Shown here: one piece after another, positions 18,307-26,363 of the stretch | Layout of the letters: each line of letters opens with the position of its first letter | How positions within the stretch are numbered: position 1 is the first letter of the stretch | From: Paraburkholderia nodosa | Lineage (GTDB): Bacteria > Pseudomonadota > Gammaproteobacteria > Burkholderiales > Burkholderiaceae | DNA: 63,738 bases | NCBI RefSeq assembly: GCF_001718195.1 | Contig: NZ_MCNV01000037.1 | Coordinates: 1 to 63,738 of the forward strand | Reading direction: 5' to 3' | Notes under the pieces: generated by a model | What the model was told of the DNA's origin: nothing | The model's input: only the letters and a program-made list of their open reading frames with translations | The model's database searches: none | Program-made: the position numbers and the translations under genes

Positions 18307-18751
18307 TGACGATCGCGAAGCAGCGGCAGTAGGACCCTTGGCGTCCGACGTAACGATCCCGATCGGCCAGCTCGTGATCTTCAGTGCGAGATCGGCAAAC
18401 TTGAGTGCGCTCGTGATGTTGCTATCCCGGTGTTCTCGTAGAGGCTCAGTCGCGACGCCCGCGTTACGACCCCGGGGGCCGTTATGCCGTTTGGGGTCGG
18501 CTCCCCAAGCCATGGATGCCGGTCGCTGCGCCATATCGCCCTATTTTCAGTTGGCGGTTACACCGAAATGATACCTAGTATATTTTGCGAGGCGCATGAG
18601 CTTCAAGGTGAGACCTGAACCGTCGTTGATGTCGGTGCGCCGATTGTTTAGCGCCTTCCCGACATCCGACAGTTCGTCACAGGACGCCTGGGCTGTTTCG
18701 ATGTAAAGCGGTGCGCCGGATGCTGCCCGTTGTCCGCAAAACGTTCCGTAA
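18307..18751. other. Intergenic region with a third operator-like site
   Basis: About 445 bp without a gene I can support. GATACCTAGTATA at 18572-18584 matches the core of the operator at 18755-18777 read on the opposite strand, so it may be an auxiliary regulator site. No terminator with a T-tract was seen after the MmgE/PrpD gene. Confidence 0.5.
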
Positions 18752-18754
18752 ATG

Positions 18755-18777
18755 CTTGGGATACTAGGCATCCATGG
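18755..18777. promoter_or_regulatory. Operator-like imperfect palindrome before the second GntR gene
   Basis: Half-sites TTGGGATACTAG and GGCATCCA resemble the operator at 12574-12596 (TTGGCATACCAG and GGCATGTCAA). It lies about 60 bp before the likely start of the second GntR gene, with a TATAGT at 18788-18793 just after. Autoregulation or cross-regulation by the paralogue is inferred. Confidence 0.65.
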
Positions 18778-18832
18778 ACGCCCGGGCTATAGTCCCGTTG
18801 GTCCCATCGACCTTTCGCGCCCGAGAGTCAAC

Positions 18833-19534
18833 TTGATCAAGCCCCAATTACAACCCTCACCGTCGCTGCATGAAACGGTACGCGAGGAACTCCGTCGACG
18901 CATCGCAGTCGGCACCTATTCTCCCGACGCCGCGATCCCGTCGACGGCCATGCTTAGTGAAGAATTCGGTGTTAGTTCGATTACGATAAAGCGTGCGCTA
19001 CGCGACCTGCAAGCCGCAGGGACGCTCGTATCGATTCCCGGGAAAGGAACATACGTCAAACAACAAAAGCGGCTGTTGCATCAACTCGACGCGATGCAGC
19101 CGTCGTTTGACGATTCGAGCATACGTTCAGTATCGGTCACGAGAGAGAAAATATCCGATCCGACCTTGAGTACGATCGCCCTGCCCGACCACGTGATGCT
19201 CTGTGTCCGAAAAACGATCTGGATGGACGATGCGCCAGTCGTGTACGACACGACCTATCTTTCTCCGGATATCGGCGACGATATTGTGGACGAGTTCGGA
19301 GAGCGCTTCGTCGTCGACGCTCTGGCCAAGCACGCGATCCACGTCACCCGGACCTATCTGATCATCGACGCGGCACCCGCCACCGCCGAAGTGGAAGAAA
19401 TATTCGGCGTTCCCAATGGCTATCCCGTGCTGCGGCGGCTATATCGGATGATGACGAGCGAACCCGGAATTATCGTTTATGGCGTCCTCCAAGCGCCGTT
19501 TGACAGGCTCGCATGTACCGTGGACTTCCCTTGA
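18833..19534 (+). CDS. GntR/HutC family regulator with UTRA domain (copy 2)
   Basis: Paralogue of the regulator at 12695-13387, with near-identical blocks such as SITIKRALRDLQAAGTLV, VSVTREKISDP, EEIFGVPNGYP and LQAPFDRLACT. The winged helix is followed by the UTRA domain. The frame is open back to 18752, but that stretch covers the operator, so I prefer the TTG at 18833; the start is uncertain. It stands alone after the catabolic operon and may sense a different intermediate of the same pathway or antagonise copy 1. Confidence 0.85.
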   Translation: MIKPQLQPSPSLHETVREELRRRIAVGTYSPDAAIPSTAMLSEEFGVSSITIKRALRDLQAAGTLVSIPGKGTYVKQQKRLLHQLDAMQPSFDDSSIRSVSVTREKISDPTLSTIALPDHVMLCVRKTIWMDDAPVVYDTTYLSPDIGDDIVDEFGERFVVDALAKHAIHVTRTYLIIDAAPATAEVEEIFGVPNGYPVLRRLYRMMTSEPGIIVYGVLQAPFDRLACTVDFP

Positions 19535-19692
19535 ATGCAGGCAGTCCTCTCGTCGGCCTAACTCAATTGCATCGGGGACTGCGGCGAGAAGCCTCCTTTA
19601 CCCTGCCGCGACTCGATACATGCCCGCGCATACGCGAACGAAAGCAAAGCCTGCGCAACGGCACTGAGTCCCGGCAAGGGGTAGCGACAAGG

Positions 19693-19726
19693 TAAGCACT
19701 TATGCCCTGCAGCGCATAAGTGCTTA
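19693..19726. repeat. Perfect 13-bp inverted repeat, terminator-like stem
   Basis: TAAGCACTTATGC at 19693-19705 is matched exactly by GCATAAGTGCTTA at 19714-19726, with an eight-base loop. It lies downstream of the second GntR gene in a region of about 290 bp without other features. There is no T-tract on either side, so it may be a bidirectional hairpin or a protein-binding site and not a classical terminator. Confidence 0.7.
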
Positions 19727-19825
19727 TCGTGGTCAGGGGCCAATCAGCGGCTCTCAGAGACCAAGTTCTGATCGTCAAGACGGCCTCGGTTTGACGCTTA
19801 CCTTACATTCGCTGCGGGCAATGGT

Positions 19826-20323
19826 TCAAAAAATCCATTTTGGACCAAAATCAACGGTGCGTACTCCAAATATTTTTACGTGGAGATGGGCTTCTAATTG
19901 CACGGCGAATCCATCTTTTACGCGTATGGTGATGGTGTAATTGCCACCGAGGCTTTCTGTTCCGATTTTTTCAGTACGAGTTAGCTGGCCGTCCGAGAAT
20001 GTCAAAAGGGCCTCACCGATTGTAAATCCGAGAATTTTGCTTTTGACAGCAGCGGTGTACTTGCCATCCTCTGGATTTTGAATTTCTAGATGAATGCTCG
20101 CTATGGCTAAGGGGATGTCCAATTTATATGGAAAACGAATCGCACCACGGACGGCTCGGATTTTGAATTCGTTAAGAATAGCCCCATCTTTTTCGAGCAG
20201 CTCATATGCTTCTTTGCAGGCCGCGTCAAATTCCTGCTCGGACAGGCCGCTATCTGTGCGTAGCTTGTCACGGTCGGCATCGTTGCGAAAACTTATGGTA
20301 TCTACAACAGCTTCTGTTGACAT
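19826..20323 (-). CDS. Conserved-looking hypothetical protein
   Basis: I do not recognise the family. From the ATG at 20323 (GAGAG just upstream) it has 165 residues; an ATG at 20452 would add 43. The N-terminal half is acidic and helical (DRDKLRTDSGLSEQEFDAACKEAYELLEKDG). The C-terminal half alternates in a beta-like pattern (GGNYTITIRVKDGFAVQLEAHLHVKIFG). No signal peptide or transmembrane segment is evident. It sits between the catabolic locus and transposon debris and is AT-richer than its neighbours, which hints at transfer. Confidence 0.6.
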   Translation of the reverse strand: MSTEAVVDTISFRNDADRDKLRTDSGLSEQEFDAACKEAYELLEKDGAILNEFKIRAVRGAIRFPYKLDIPLAIASIHLEIQNPEDGKYTAAVKSKILGFTIGEALLTFSDGQLTRTEKIGTESLGGNYTITIRVKDGFAVQLEAHLHVKIFGVRTVDFGPKWIF

Positions 20324-20615
20324 AATGATCTCTCGTGCAAAATCATTGAATTGAATGGGCACGCACGACGCGATGGCCGGTAGCACTCCTTCGCTTCCGC
20401 CCCCCAGAACACGCGTATCCCCGATGAACTCCGTAGCAGTAAGAAAACCCATTTCTTATTGCTTAGCAAGCAAGATAGTCCCACCAAATGGCAAAGTCAC
20501 TGATGCGAATCAAGGAAATGCTGTTTGTGGGGTTCGCCGCCTTGGCTGGCTCTGGTGCAAATAGGGCCGGCGAATGGGTTAGAGTTGTCGGAACAAAACG
20601 AACCGACGAGCCGAG

Positions 20616-20703
20616 ATGAGCAAGCTGAAGAGTCCGGAGAAGTTGTTCGGCGGACGCCATTTTGATCGGGAGATCATCATTCTGTGCGTTCGCTGGTACC
20701 TGC
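20616..20703 (+). pseudogene. IS6-family transposase, N-terminal fragment
   Basis: The first 29 or so residues (MSKLKSPEKLFGGRHFDREI, then IILCVRWYL) match IS6/IS26-like transposases. The sequence then joins directly to a Tn3 transposase fragment in the opposite strand. It marks an IS6-mediated deletion or junction. Confidence 0.75.
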
Positions 20704-21074
20704 CCGTGTCGCGATCGCGTTCGCGTCGGTGCCGTAATACGGTTTCACGTCGAGCCAGGTGCGAACCGCCGCGTAATGCCGGAACAGCGTTGGGGAGGTC
20801 TCAGTGTCGTAGCCTAATTGCATGGTGTCGCCGATATCGGCGGCTGCCCGAACTTGTTCAACGACGCCGCCGGAATGGTATCGAGCGGAGGGAAATAGTG
20901 CAGTTGCTGAAAGACCTTCAGCAGCACCAGCAGGCCCAGTCGAGGTCGCTCGCCGCGCGTTGACCGGCGTGCCCATTCGAGCTCGTCGGGCAGTGGCGTG
21001 TAGCAGGTTTGCAGTTCCCGGGATGCCAGGACCTCGGGGAAGCGCGGGTACGCGGTGCGTTCGAGGGTAGCCAT
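20704..21074 (-). pseudogene. Tn3-family transposase, N-terminal fragment with frameshift
   Basis: The start MATLERTAYPRFPEVLASRE and the block RPRLGLLVLLKVFQQLHYFP belong to the DUF4158 N-terminal domain of Tn3 transposases. The frame changes near 20860, after which VRAAADIGD and HYAAVRTWLDVKPYYG continue the same protein. It is cut at 20703 by the IS6 fragment. A C-terminal Tn3 transposase fragment lies at 63.0-63.4 kb in the other orientation. Confidence 0.82.
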
Positions 21075-21197
21075 TGCGGATCGTCCGGATCGCAGAGGGC
21101 CGCTCAGATTAGCGCAAGAAAAATCAGAGGTTACTGCACAAATCGTAATAACCGGCGCAGTCTTTATAACTCCAAGGCTTATGATAGGAACTTATGC

Positions 21198-22400
21198 TTA
21201 CCTTGTTGATACCCCGTTAACGGACATACCTCCTCTCTCTGCCAACGCTCTTTCGCCCGCTTGAATTCTGGCAAGATCAGCGTCCATTGCCTCCGACCCT
21301 AGCTGACGGGCGGCCCGGACGTCTCTTGCTGCGCGCTCAGCCGCCTGTCGGCTGGGGAAGCCTCTGGCGGCGGCCAGGGCGTCTCTTGCTGCGTGCTCAG
21401 CCGCCTGTCGGCTGGGGAAGCCTTTGGCGGCGGCCCGGGCGTCTCTTGCTGCGCGCTCAGCCGCCTGTCGGCTGGTGAAGCCCTTGGCGGCGGCCCGGGC
21501 GTCTTTTTCTGCCCGGTCAACCGCGCCGGTCGTCGTTACGCCTAGTTTTTGCGCTTTTTGATACATTGATTTTCGCCTTGCAACTCGGTCTAGGGCTTTC
21601 TTGTCGCCTTGCTTCAGTTCATCATCGGTGACGTCACATCCAACAAATGTGTCCGTATTGACGACACCGCCTGGCTTGTGGCTGCAATTGATAGGCTTGA
21701 CGGTTGTGGCGCTCGAGCGGGAACGTTGCGAGGGGGGAGGATAGGGCGCGGCTGCCACCTGCCTGCCCTCGCGGCTGGAATTTGTCACTGTTGCTGGCGC
21801 TCTTGAGGAACTGGCAAGTGAGCTGGGTGGGAGCTGCCCAGACGCATCGGAATAGCGCGAGTCATACGTCGATCCGGTTGCGCGACTATCGATCCCGGAA
21901 GGCAATGGTGCGCCAGCGAAGTCTTGAGGGTTGCGGCGCGCAATCAACTCCCGCGTCAGATCGGCTTGAGAGTAGTGCGTCAGTGCGCTGGCTGCTGGAC
22001 CACCGCTGCCTGCAGGGGCGCTTTGCGGCGGAGGAGCTGGATTGCGCAACTGATCTTGCAGTTCAGCAATCCGATGATCGATGCGGCCGTCCACGTTTGC
22101 AAGGTAGGACCTCTCGTCTTGCAACTGCGTGATCTGTTGATCAAGAGTAGGCGCTACGGTCGGTTGGTTTATTGAAGCGCGGGGAACATGTGATTGACCT
22201 GACTGCCCCCTGCCTCGTTGGGGCAGTCCACCCAGCACAGATGCTGCATTCTGATTCTGGCGGAATTGCCGGATGTCATCCGCCTGGTAGGGAATCCGGC
22301 CAGGGCGATGCCGGTTAACCTCGTTGGTGGTGGACTGCGCGTCATAACCTTGCTGAAGGTAATAGCTGGCCATATGCTGTGAATCAGGCGATAGTCGCAT
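21198..22400 (-). CDS. Hypothetical protein with 20-residue tandem repeats
   Basis: A protein of 400 residues that I do not recognise. Residues 1-110 are Gln/Asn/Arg-rich (YYLQQGYDAQSTTNEVNRHR), the middle is Ser/Pro-rich and probably disordered, and a segment with Cys (INCSHKPGGVVNTDTFVGCD) follows. Residues about 295-365 carry 20-residue repeats of the type AAKGFPSRQAAERAARDARA, Ala/Arg-rich and helical. The ATG at 22400 has GGAG five bases upstream. There is no signal peptide or transmembrane segment. A repetitive, modular, secreted-effector-like or structural role is possible but unproven. It is flanked by IS6 and Tn3 debris. Confidence 0.65.
   Translation of the reverse strand: MRLSPDSQHMASYYLQQGYDAQSTTNEVNRHRPGRIPYQADDIRQFRQNQNAASVLGGLPQRGRGQSGQSHVPRASINQPTVAPTLDQQITQLQDERSYLANVDGRIDHRIAELQDQLRNPAPPPQSAPAGSGGPAASALTHYSQADLTRELIARRNPQDFAGAPLPSGIDSRATGSTYDSRYSDASGQLPPSSLASSSRAPATVTNSSREGRQVAAAPYPPPSQRSRSSATTVKPINCSHKPGGVVNTDTFVGCDVTDDELKQGDKKALDRVARRKSMYQKAQKLGVTTTGAVDRAEKDARAAAKGFTSRQAAERAARDARAAAKGFPSRQAAEHAARDALAAARGFPSRQAAERAARDVRAARQLGSEAMDADLARIQAGERALAERGGMSVNGVSTR
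21311..21520. repeat. 60-bp in-frame tandem repeats (about 3.5 copies)
   Basis: Near-identical 60-bp units line up at 21311, 21371, 21431 and 21491, each with GTCTCTTGCTGCGCGCTCAG followed by CCGCCTGTCGGCTGG. The last unit is partly diverged. They encode the 20-residue repeats of the protein on the minus strand and could vary in number by slippage. Confidence 0.9.
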
Positions 22401-22431
22401 GGTTGCTCCGGTGAATGGGTCTGGTGTTCGA

Positions 22432-22840
22432 TGACAATCCTTCGTGGCGCGTTGGCACAGGCGGCCAGCACGCGGTTGAAGAAGCGCTTTGCTGCGGCCT
22501 TATCGCGATGTTTCTGCAGCAGGATGTCGAGTTCGGCGACGTGCTGGTCGACTGCCCGCCAGAGCAGATAAGGCTCACCGCGCAACGTAACGAAGACTTC
22601 GTCCAGATGCCATGTGCGCCCAGGCTTGCGGCGGGCAACTTTGACGCGATGTGCGAGGCCCACGCCGAATTTGTCGCACCAGCGGCGGATCGTCTCGTAA
22701 CTGACAACGACACCGCGCTCGAACAGCAGTTCTTCAATATCACGCAGGCTCAGTTGGAACCGGAAATACCACCGAACCGCGAGACTAATGACTGCCGCCG
22801 GGAACCGGTGGCCGTGATAAAGCGATTTTCTTTTCTTCAT
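22432..22840 (-). pseudogene. IS6-family transposase, truncated at the C-terminus
   Basis: It starts MKKRKSLYHGHRFPAAVISL with the IS6 blocks VRWYFRFQLSLRDIEELL and WHLDEVFVTLRGEPYLLWRAVD. Homology stops after PRRIVI near 22432, before the rest of the catalytic domain, where the repeat-protein gene begins. It cannot be active. Confidence 0.83.
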
Positions 22841-23185
22841 CGTGTCATCTTGCGTGACTACCTCGCCAACGTGACAGTGCCCCCGCAACCACTTGTTATC
22901 GTAACGGCCCTTACTCGCCCTGAGTCCACTATCGCGACACAGCCATGGATAAACTTAACAGTCATCTTCTCATGAACTATCACACAGACAGTTACGACCA
23001 GCCCAACCATTTGTGCTTTCCGTCACTAAGCTTTGGGCAGCGGTTGGCGCGCCCCTTTTTCACGAGGACAGCGTGGCGTGATCAAGCTGTCGACCACGCA
23101 GAACCGAAATCGAAACCAAGAGGTCTTTTCGGCCCGTTAGGAATTGATTCTTACCTCATGGGCAGTGCAGCATAAGGATGGTCAC

Positions 23186-23623
23186 GTGAATAAGGTAATG
23201 CAGTCTCCTCGCGCTGCGGTACCACCCCAATTAACCCTCGTCGTGGGCGTGGTATTCCGACTGGTCCATCTAGGCATCTATTGCGTTGAAGGTCCCGACG
23301 CGATGATCCAAGAGACGTTCAATAAGATCTGCTGCGACGACCTTGCAGTCGACATTGAGCGAGAGTGGCTTCAAGAAGGCGACTTGGTGGTCAGTCTGTG
23401 CCGTGTTGAAAAAGCATTTGAAGTGTTAGGGAAAGCTGGCTTCAGGAGCGCGGACGCCGTCGTCACGATGCAACGTTACTTTGGCATCGAGCATGCGAAG
23501 GCCCGGCATTACGTATCCTCACGAAATCTTGCGTCGCTGTACCGCGAGCAGGTAGTGGGGCGCTCTCGTGGTGGTGAGAAGCGCACTGTCAACTTGGCTG
23601 ACTTCGTCGATGACGATCCATAA
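23186..23623 (+). CDS. Hypothetical protein
   Basis: Protein of 145 residues that I do not recognise, starting at GTG 23186 with AAGGATG upstream. The middle is acidic (CCDDLAVDIEREWLQEGDLVV). The C-terminal part resembles a helix-turn-helix or small DNA-binding region (FEVLGKAGFRSADAVVTMQR), ending in a charged tail (RSRGGEKRTVNLADFVDDDP). No membrane segment or signal peptide is seen. The 300 bp upstream of it hold no recognisable gene. It lies in an accessory region next to plasmid-type genes. Confidence 0.5.
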   Translation: MNKVMQSPRAAVPPQLTLVVGVVFRLVHLGIYCVEGPDAMIQETFNKICCDDLAVDIEREWLQEGDLVVSLCRVEKAFEVLGKAGFRSADAVVTMQRYFGIEHAKARHYVSSRNLASLYREQVVGRSRGGEKRTVNLADFVDDDP

Positions 23624-23802
23624 CGCACTGCGGCTCAGAAACCAGTCGACGGAGCTTGGGTTGGCGAGCCCACTTGGTTACCGCACACTGCCCGCGCGAG
23701 ATAAAATTTTCGCCTCCTGGGGGGGGAGACACAAGACAATTAACATCAAAATAATTGATATGTAGTTCAGCCAGAACAAACTGTGTGGGGCAGCAGTTTT
23801 TT

Positions 23803-24387
23803 TCATGCGGCCCAGTGCAAACATTCCTCGGCGGCGGCGGCGAGCCATTCCGCATCCAGCATCAGAAACTCGGCCAGTGCTACCTGTGCGGGCGTCAACG
23901 CCTGTAATCCCGCAGGCACCGGCGGTTCGATTTCATCATCGTGTAGCTCATCATTCCCGAGGCGGGCAAGCCAGCCAAGATAAAGCGGGCGAGCATCGCC
24001 GCCGAGCAGCTCGTCGCGTACAGGCAGCAGGCGCGTCATCCACCCCGCACCATCCATCTCCTCCGAGAAGCGGGCGTGTTCGCCCGAGTCATCGTTGAAC
24101 GACCAGTCGAGGAGGCACCAGTCATCGACGTCCATGGCCTCGAACGCTTTCTCGAAACGGGAGCGCCTCTTTCGTCCAGCCTTGACGTAATCGCGGAGGG
24201 TCGCCGCGTCAAACGTCCCGCGCGGCAGGCGAAGAAGCAGGCGGCAGCTCCCCCAGTTGGAGGAGTAGACGTGGGCATCGAAATATTGCTGTACCCACTC
24301 GAGCGGGTCGCCCTTGAGGTTGCCCCAGTGATATTCGTTGACGAAGCTCGAGGCGGTAATCGTGGCCCGCGTGGAGAAACTGCGCAA
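23803..24387 (-). CDS. Conserved hypothetical protein of the plasmid/ICE-type cluster
   Basis: Protein of about 194 residues with no function I can name. Blocks STRATITASSFVNEYHWGNL, WGSCRLLLRLPRGTFD and GDARPLYLGWLARLG suggest a real, conserved protein. The C-terminus is acidic and helical. The start is uncertain: an in-frame TGA lies 14 codons before the TTG at 24387, and AAGGA lies 16 bases upstream, so an alternative non-ATG start nearby is possible. It follows the KfrA-like gene in the same direction and may be co-transcribed. Confidence 0.6.
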   Translation of the reverse strand: MRSFSTRATITASSFVNEYHWGNLKGDPLEWVQQYFDAHVYSSNWGSCRLLLRLPRGTFDAATLRDYVKAGRKRRSRFEKAFEAMDVDDWCLLDWSFNDDSGEHARFSEEMDGAGWMTRLLPVRDELLGGDARPLYLGWLARLGNDELHDDEIEPPVPAGLQALTPAQVALAEFLMLDAEWLAAAAEECLHWAA

Positions 24388-24429
24388 CTCTGCCAGCGTG
24401 ATGTCCTTTCGGCACGCGACGCGGCGCTT

Positions 24430-25422
24430 TCAGCCCGCCGCGTCCGCGCCGCCCAGCCGCATCCGGTAGTCCACCAGGAGCTGCTGCTGTGCTTCGAGCT
24501 GCGCGGCCAGCTTCGTGCGGTCCGCGCGGAGCGAGTCGCGAGCCTCGCGTACCTGGAGCAGCTCGGCTGCCCGCGCATCGGCTGCCGACTGCGCTGCGTC
24601 GCGCTCGGCCTCGGCGCGCGCCCGATCGGTGAGCGCACGATTGAGGGCGGACTGCAGCGCCTCGCCATGTGCCTGCTGATCGCGTGCGAGCCGGGTCGTG
24701 GCCGTCGCTTCTGCGACGAGCCGCGCGTTGTCCCGGTTCAGCTGTGTGATCTCGTTCTGCCGGACGATGGCCGTCTGGTTCGCCTGGCGTAGCTCAGCCT
24801 GCACCTGCTGGACCTGCTGCTCATGTCGGCGCGCTTCCTGTTCGCGCTGCTCGCGCGCAGCCGTACGGAAGTGCTCAAGGGCATCGCGCGCATGCACGAG
24901 CCTGGCCTCAAGCGACAGGCGGAAGCCTTCCTGCTCGGCAAGGCGCTCGGTCTGGTCGCCTACCTGCTGGGTGAGCCGCTCGACGTCCAGGTCGCGCTGA
25001 TGCAACGCCACGCGAGTCCCGGCGTGCGCCTCCTGCTCCGCGCAAAGGGCGGCGGTCGCGCCAGAGAGCTGCTCCCGCACCGTGGCCAGCTCAGCGCCGA
25101 GCCTTGCGATTTCGGACTGCGCCTGCTGGCGCTGCGCGGCCGCAGCGGCGGCCTGCTGGTCGACGAGGGCTTGTGCTTCTTCATGCAGGCGGGCCGCGAG
25201 CCGGGCCGCCAGATCCTGGATCGCGTCCGAGAGCGACCCGGCGCGTGTCAGTGACGCGCCCTCATCTTCTTCCAGTTCCCTCAGGTAGCGGTGGATCGTG
25301 GTTTTCGAGCCCGTGTTGCCGAGCGCGATACGTATCGCGTCGATCGATGCGTGCTGCCCCTGTGCGAGCAACGCGTCGCGGGCGCGCTTCACGTCCATGC
25401 GCGTAAGACCGGTGCGGGCCAT
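24430..25422 (-). CDS. KfrA-like DNA-binding coiled-coil protein
   Basis: A protein of 330 residues. The N-terminal KfrA-type DNA-binding domain (DVKRARDALLAQGQHASIDA, GNTGSKTTIHRYLRELEED) is followed by a long Ala/Gln/Arg/Glu-rich coiled coil from about residue 65 to 325. KfrA proteins bind DNA near their own gene and support plasmid stability. Here the gene is probably carried by an integrated element. The ATG at 25422 has GAGGAA six bases upstream. Confidence 0.85.
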   Translation of the reverse strand: MARTGLTRMDVKRARDALLAQGQHASIDAIRIALGNTGSKTTIHRYLRELEEDEGASLTRAGSLSDAIQDLAARLAARLHEEAQALVDQQAAAAAAQRQQAQSEIARLGAELATVREQLSGATAALCAEQEAHAGTRVALHQRDLDVERLTQQVGDQTERLAEQEGFRLSLEARLVHARDALEHFRTAAREQREQEARRHEQQVQQVQAELRQANQTAIVRQNEITQLNRDNARLVAEATATTRLARDQQAHGEALQSALNRALTDRARAEAERDAAQSAADARAAELLQVREARDSLRADRTKLAAQLEAQQQLLVDYRMRLGGADAAG

Positions 25423-25452
25423 CTGCTTCCTCGCTCGAATATCGTACTGTAT

Positions 25453-25474
25453 TACGTACCATGTATATACGTAT
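25453..25474. promoter_or_regulatory. Possible autoregulatory site upstream of the KfrA-like gene
   Basis: TACGTA (25453-25458) and ATACGTAT (25467-25474) lie about 30-50 bp upstream of the KfrA-like start in an AT-rich promoter-sized stretch. KfrA-type proteins usually bind inverted repeats here. The assignment is tentative. Confidence 0.35.
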
Positions 25475-25668
25475 CGCTGAACGCGGTCAAGGGCGGCCGG
25501 ATGTGGGTGTGGCTGGCCTGCGATAAAGGCGCATTATCCAGTGTGATGGTCCGAATCCGGCTGGTTCCGCCGCACAACCGGTACGAAACATGGAAATTGA
25601 CGATCTCCAGGGGATTGCTGGTCAAATCGGGATGTCGCAACCCGGAGCGTGGACCACAAGCGTTTGAT

Positions 25669-25694
25669 GTGTATAATTCAATTGTTTTATACAC
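25669..25694. promoter_or_regulatory. vapBC promoter with palindromic operator
   Basis: GTGTATAA (25669-25676) and TTATACAC (25687-25694) form a 26-bp palindrome with CAATTG at its centre. A TATAAT -10 box at 25672-25677 lies inside it, 34 bp before vapB. This is the usual layout for autorepression by a VapB-VapC complex. Confidence 0.7.
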
Positions 25695-25710
25695 ATATAC
25701 GAGGCGCGCC

Positions 25711-25905
25711 ATGCGTACCAATATCGAGATCGACGACCGGTTGATGGCCGAAGCGCTTGCCGCAACGGGCATCCGGACCAAACGTGAAGCGGTCGAGCTT
25801 GGCCTGAAAACGATCATCCGGCTCAAGCAGCAGGAGCAGATTCGCCAGTTCCGCGGCAAATTACCGTGGGAAGGCGACCTGGATGCCATGAGGCGCGACC
25901 AGTGA
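25711..25905 (+). CDS. vapB: VapB-type antitoxin
   Basis: Antitoxin of 64 residues. The N-terminal ribbon-helix-helix-like part (MRTNIEIDDRLMAEALAATG) matches the VapB/AbrB-type group often annotated DUF2191. The C-terminal tail (FRGKLPWEGDLDAMRRDQ) is the usual toxin-binding extension. The ATG at 25711 follows GAGG. Its stop overlaps the toxin start (GTGA), so the pair is translationally coupled. Confidence 0.9.
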   Translation: MRTNIEIDDRLMAEALAATGIRTKREAVELGLKTIIRLKQQEQIRQFRGKLPWEGDLDAMRRDQ

Positions 25906-26306
25906 TACTCGTCGATTCAAGCGTGTGGATCGACTACTTCCGGGGGCTGGCTTCACCCCAAGCCAGCCGACTGGATGCCCTGCTGGGCCGGGAGGTGCTG
26001 GTCACCGGCGACCTGATCGTCGCCGAGGTGCTACAGGGATTTGCCGCCGAGTCGGCGTTCAATACTGCCCGGCAGCTGATGACGACGCGATTCGATGTCG
26101 TCTCGCTGGTGGGGCCGGATAACGCCATTCAGGCGGCCCGGAATTACCGCATCTTGCGAGCGCAGGGCGTAACGATCCGCAAAACCATCGATACGCTGAT
26201 CGCGACGTGGTGCATTGAAAACGGTGCGCCGCTGCTCTTCAGCGACCGGGATTTCGATCCGTTCGTCGAGCACCTCGGTCTTCAGTCTGCAATGCGCGAC
26301 GACTAA
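25902..26306 (+). CDS. vapC: VapC-type PIN-domain ribonuclease toxin
   Basis: Toxin of 134 residues starting at GTG 25902, overlapping vapB by four bases. PIN-domain acidic residues are visible: Asp in ILVDSSVWIDYF, Glu in IVAEVLQGF and Asp in LLFSDRDFDPF. VapC toxins cleave tRNA or rRNA when released from VapB. It stands between the KfrA-like gene and the helicase and likely stabilises the accessory region. Confidence 0.92.
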   Translation: MILVDSSVWIDYFRGLASPQASRLDALLGREVLVTGDLIVAEVLQGFAAESAFNTARQLMTTRFDVVSLVGPDNAIQAARNYRILRAQGVTIRKTIDTLIATWCIENGAPLLFSDRDFDPFVEHLGLQSAMRDD

Positions 26307-26363
26307 CGTGCCGGTGACAGCAAACAGCAAGAAACGATACGGAATACGAATTCACCACCGGTT

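Noticed and set aside
18286..18534. 82-codon minus-strand frame after the MmgE/PrpD gene
   Set aside because: It overlaps the end of that gene, has no recognisable motif and no good ribosome-binding site.
21311..21520. Regular repeats as a CRISPR array
   Set aside because: The units are contiguous 60-bp tandem copies without variable spacers and are in frame with a coding sequence.
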